The notes under the pieces were generated by a model. The model was not told the origin of the DNA, ran no database searches, and saw only the letters and a program-made list of their open reading frames with translations. Made by a program: the position numbers and the translations under genes. From an uncultured Clostridia bacterium (GTDB lineage Bacteria > Bacillota_A > Clostridia > Christensenellales > Aristaeellaceae), in contig CAMBWJ010000132.1 of the NCBI GenBank assembly GCA_945871545.1, positions 1-5,883 on the forward strand: a stretch of DNA of 5,883 nt, given 5' to 3'. Of this stretch, positions 5,113 to 5,883 are shown in pieces (the first letter of the stretch is position 1; every line of letters begins with the position of its first letter).

Positions 5113-5149
5113 ACAGCGTCCGTGCATGCAGATGTGCGGGCGCTGTTTT
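5113..5149 (+). terminator. Terminator of the ireB-ruvX operon
   Basis: A 15-bp stem (5113-5127 with 5132-5146), including three G-U wobble pairs, closes on a GCAG tetraloop. It is followed by TTT (5147-5149), making TTTT with the last stem base. It begins 18 bases after the DUF1292 stop. The U tract is short, but the stem is long and the position is right. Confidence 0.75.
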
Positions 5150-5162
5150 CGCATGTACAGCA

Positions 5163-5191
5163 AAGCTCCCGGCCATGGTGGTCGGGAGCTT
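5163..5191 (-). terminator. Hairpin terminator downstream of ftsZ
   Basis: AAGCTCCCG (5163-5171) and CGGGAGCTT (5183-5191) pair perfectly over nine bases. Inner pairs (one G-U, then C-G, C-G, A-T) extend the stem to about 13 bp with a tiny loop. Read on the - strand it begins 11 bases after the ftsZ stop and is followed by TTTGCT, a weak U tract. On the + strand what follows is ACTTATA, so it fits ftsZ better; it may act in both directions. Confidence 0.7.
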
Positions 5192-5201
5192 ACTTATAAT
5201 C

Positions 5202-5883
5202 TTATTTCTTCTTCATGAAGCTGGGCACATCCGGGGTGAAGCCGCGGCGGCTCTGGGTGCGGGACTCGGGCGAGTCGTCGCTGTACACGCGCTGGCGGCG
5301 GGGCTGCTCCTCCTCGGCGTACTCGCGATCCGGCTCCTCGTAGCGGCGCGGACGGGGCGCTGCGGAGGAGGAACGCTGGCGGCGCTCGAAGATCGGAGAG
5401 ACCTCCTCGTCCTCGTAGCTGCGGGCGGGGCGCTCGCGGCGGGGCGCAGACTCGTCCTCGTCCAGGATGGATCTGGTCTCCGCCTTGGCCTTCTTATCCA
5501 CCGCGAAGGGAGTCTTTTCAAAGCCGGTGGCGATGACGGTGATCTTGACCTCTTCCTCCATGCTCTCGTCGATGCCCGCGCCGAAGATGATGTTGGCTTC
5601 CTCGTCGGCGGCGGCGGTGATGAGCTGCGCGGCCTCGTTGATGTCGATGATGGAGGTGTCCGGGCCGCCGGTGATATTGATCAGCACCGCGCGTGCGCCG
5701 TCGATGGAGGTCTCCAGCATCGGGCTGGAGATGGCCATCTTCGCGGCCTCGACCATGCGGTTCTCGCCCTTGCCGTAGCCGATACCCATGTGGGCCAGGC
5801 CCCGGGACTGCATCACGGTGCGCACGTCGGCGAAGTCCAAGTCGCTCAGGGACGGCACGGCGATCAGGTCGGAGATGCCCTGA
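5202..5883 (-). CDS. ftsZ: Cell-division GTPase FtsZ, C-terminal two thirds (runs off the window)
   Basis: FtsZ is the tubulin-like GTPase that polymerises into the Z ring at the division site. About 226 residues are visible; the frame is open to the right edge, so the GTP-binding GGGTGTG loop lies outside. What remains begins QGISDLIAVPSLSDLDFADV, including the T7 synergy-loop and core helix region (NLDFADV type), then MGIGYGKGENR and the C-terminal activation subdomain (DGARAVLINITGG, AADEEANIIFGAGID, VKITVIATGFE). After about DKKAKAETRS comes a charged, Arg/Glu-rich linker of roughly 85 residues. The tail is TPDVPSFMKKK, the conserved C-terminal peptide that binds FtsA, SepF and other partners. 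A GTG at 5856-5858 could be mistaken for the start, but conserved FtsZ sequence continues upstream of it. The TAA is at 5202-5204 and the gene converges on the ireB operon. Confidence 0.97.
   Translation of the reverse strand, partial: QGISDLIAVPSLSDLDFADVRTVMQSRGLAHMGIGYGKGENRMVEAAKMAISSPMLETSIDGARAVLINITGGPDTSIIDINEAAQLITAAADEEANIIFGAGIDESMEEEVKITVIATGFEKTPFAVDKKAKAETRSILDEDESAPRRERPARSYEDEEVSPIFERRQRSSSAAPRPRRYEEPDREYAEEEQPRRQRVYSDDSPESRTQSRRGFTPDVPSFMKKK

Noticed and set aside
5467..5778. 103-codon + strand frame within ftsZ
   Set aside because: Ser/Met/Ala-rich antisense shadow of a conserved FtsZ core segment.
1..5883. CRISPR arrays, insertion sequences, tRNA or rRNA genes, prophage or defence genes
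   Set aside because: No regularly spaced repeats, transposase motifs, terminal inverted repeats with target duplications, or tRNA cloverleaf sequences were seen by reading both strands.

Overview
The window looks like a GC-rich member of the Clostridia (Firmicutes), probably an anaerobe. This rests on gene content and order rather than a database match. The PRC-barrel protein, small membrane protein, AI-2E-type permease, IreB, RuvX/YqgF and DUF1292 series has the order of the yrrD...yrrI-(alaS)-yrzL-yrrK-yrzB neighbourhood known from Bacillus and Clostridia. An aldo/keto reductase carrying a two-cluster ferredoxin domain fits an anaerobic lifestyle. Ribosome binding sites are strong GGAGG types.

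Layout, left to right. (1) The 3' end of a HAD-type phosphatase gene (1-214, +), closed by an intrinsic terminator. (2) A convergent OmpR/PhoB-type response regulator (287-997, -) with no histidine kinase beside it. (3) An AT-rich divergent intergenic region (998-1296) with candidate regulatory repeats. (4) A + strand cluster: a two-domain PRC-barrel protein (1297-1755), a 56-residue membrane protein overlapping it by ATGA (1752-1922), and an AI-2E/PerM-family permease (1996-3039). (5) A new strong sigma-A-type promoter whose -35 box covers the permease stop codon. It drives ireB (3103-3369), a 4Fe-4S aldo/keto reductase (3371-4315) and a RuvX-DUF1292 reading frame (4318-5094), followed by a hairpin terminator. 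(6) The convergent 3' two thirds of ftsZ (- strand, 5202 to the window edge), with its charged linker and C-terminal tail.

Two points stand out. First, ruvX and the DUF1292 gene, normally separate neighbours, form one uninterrupted reading frame of 258 codons. At the junction lies a run of six A. Removing one A would end RuvX at a TGA overlapping the DUF1292 ATG in a classic ATGA arrangement, and adding one A would end it at a TGA inside the DUF1292 Shine-Dalgarno site. The DUF1292 start keeps its own ribosome binding site, so separate DUF1292 protein can probably still be made. Second, alaS, which usually lies between the permease and ireB, is missing, while a redox enzyme sits between ireB and ruvX.

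I see no CRISPR array, insertion sequence, tRNA, rRNA or defence system. Most of the window is housekeeping in character; the novelty is in the ireB operon's structure.
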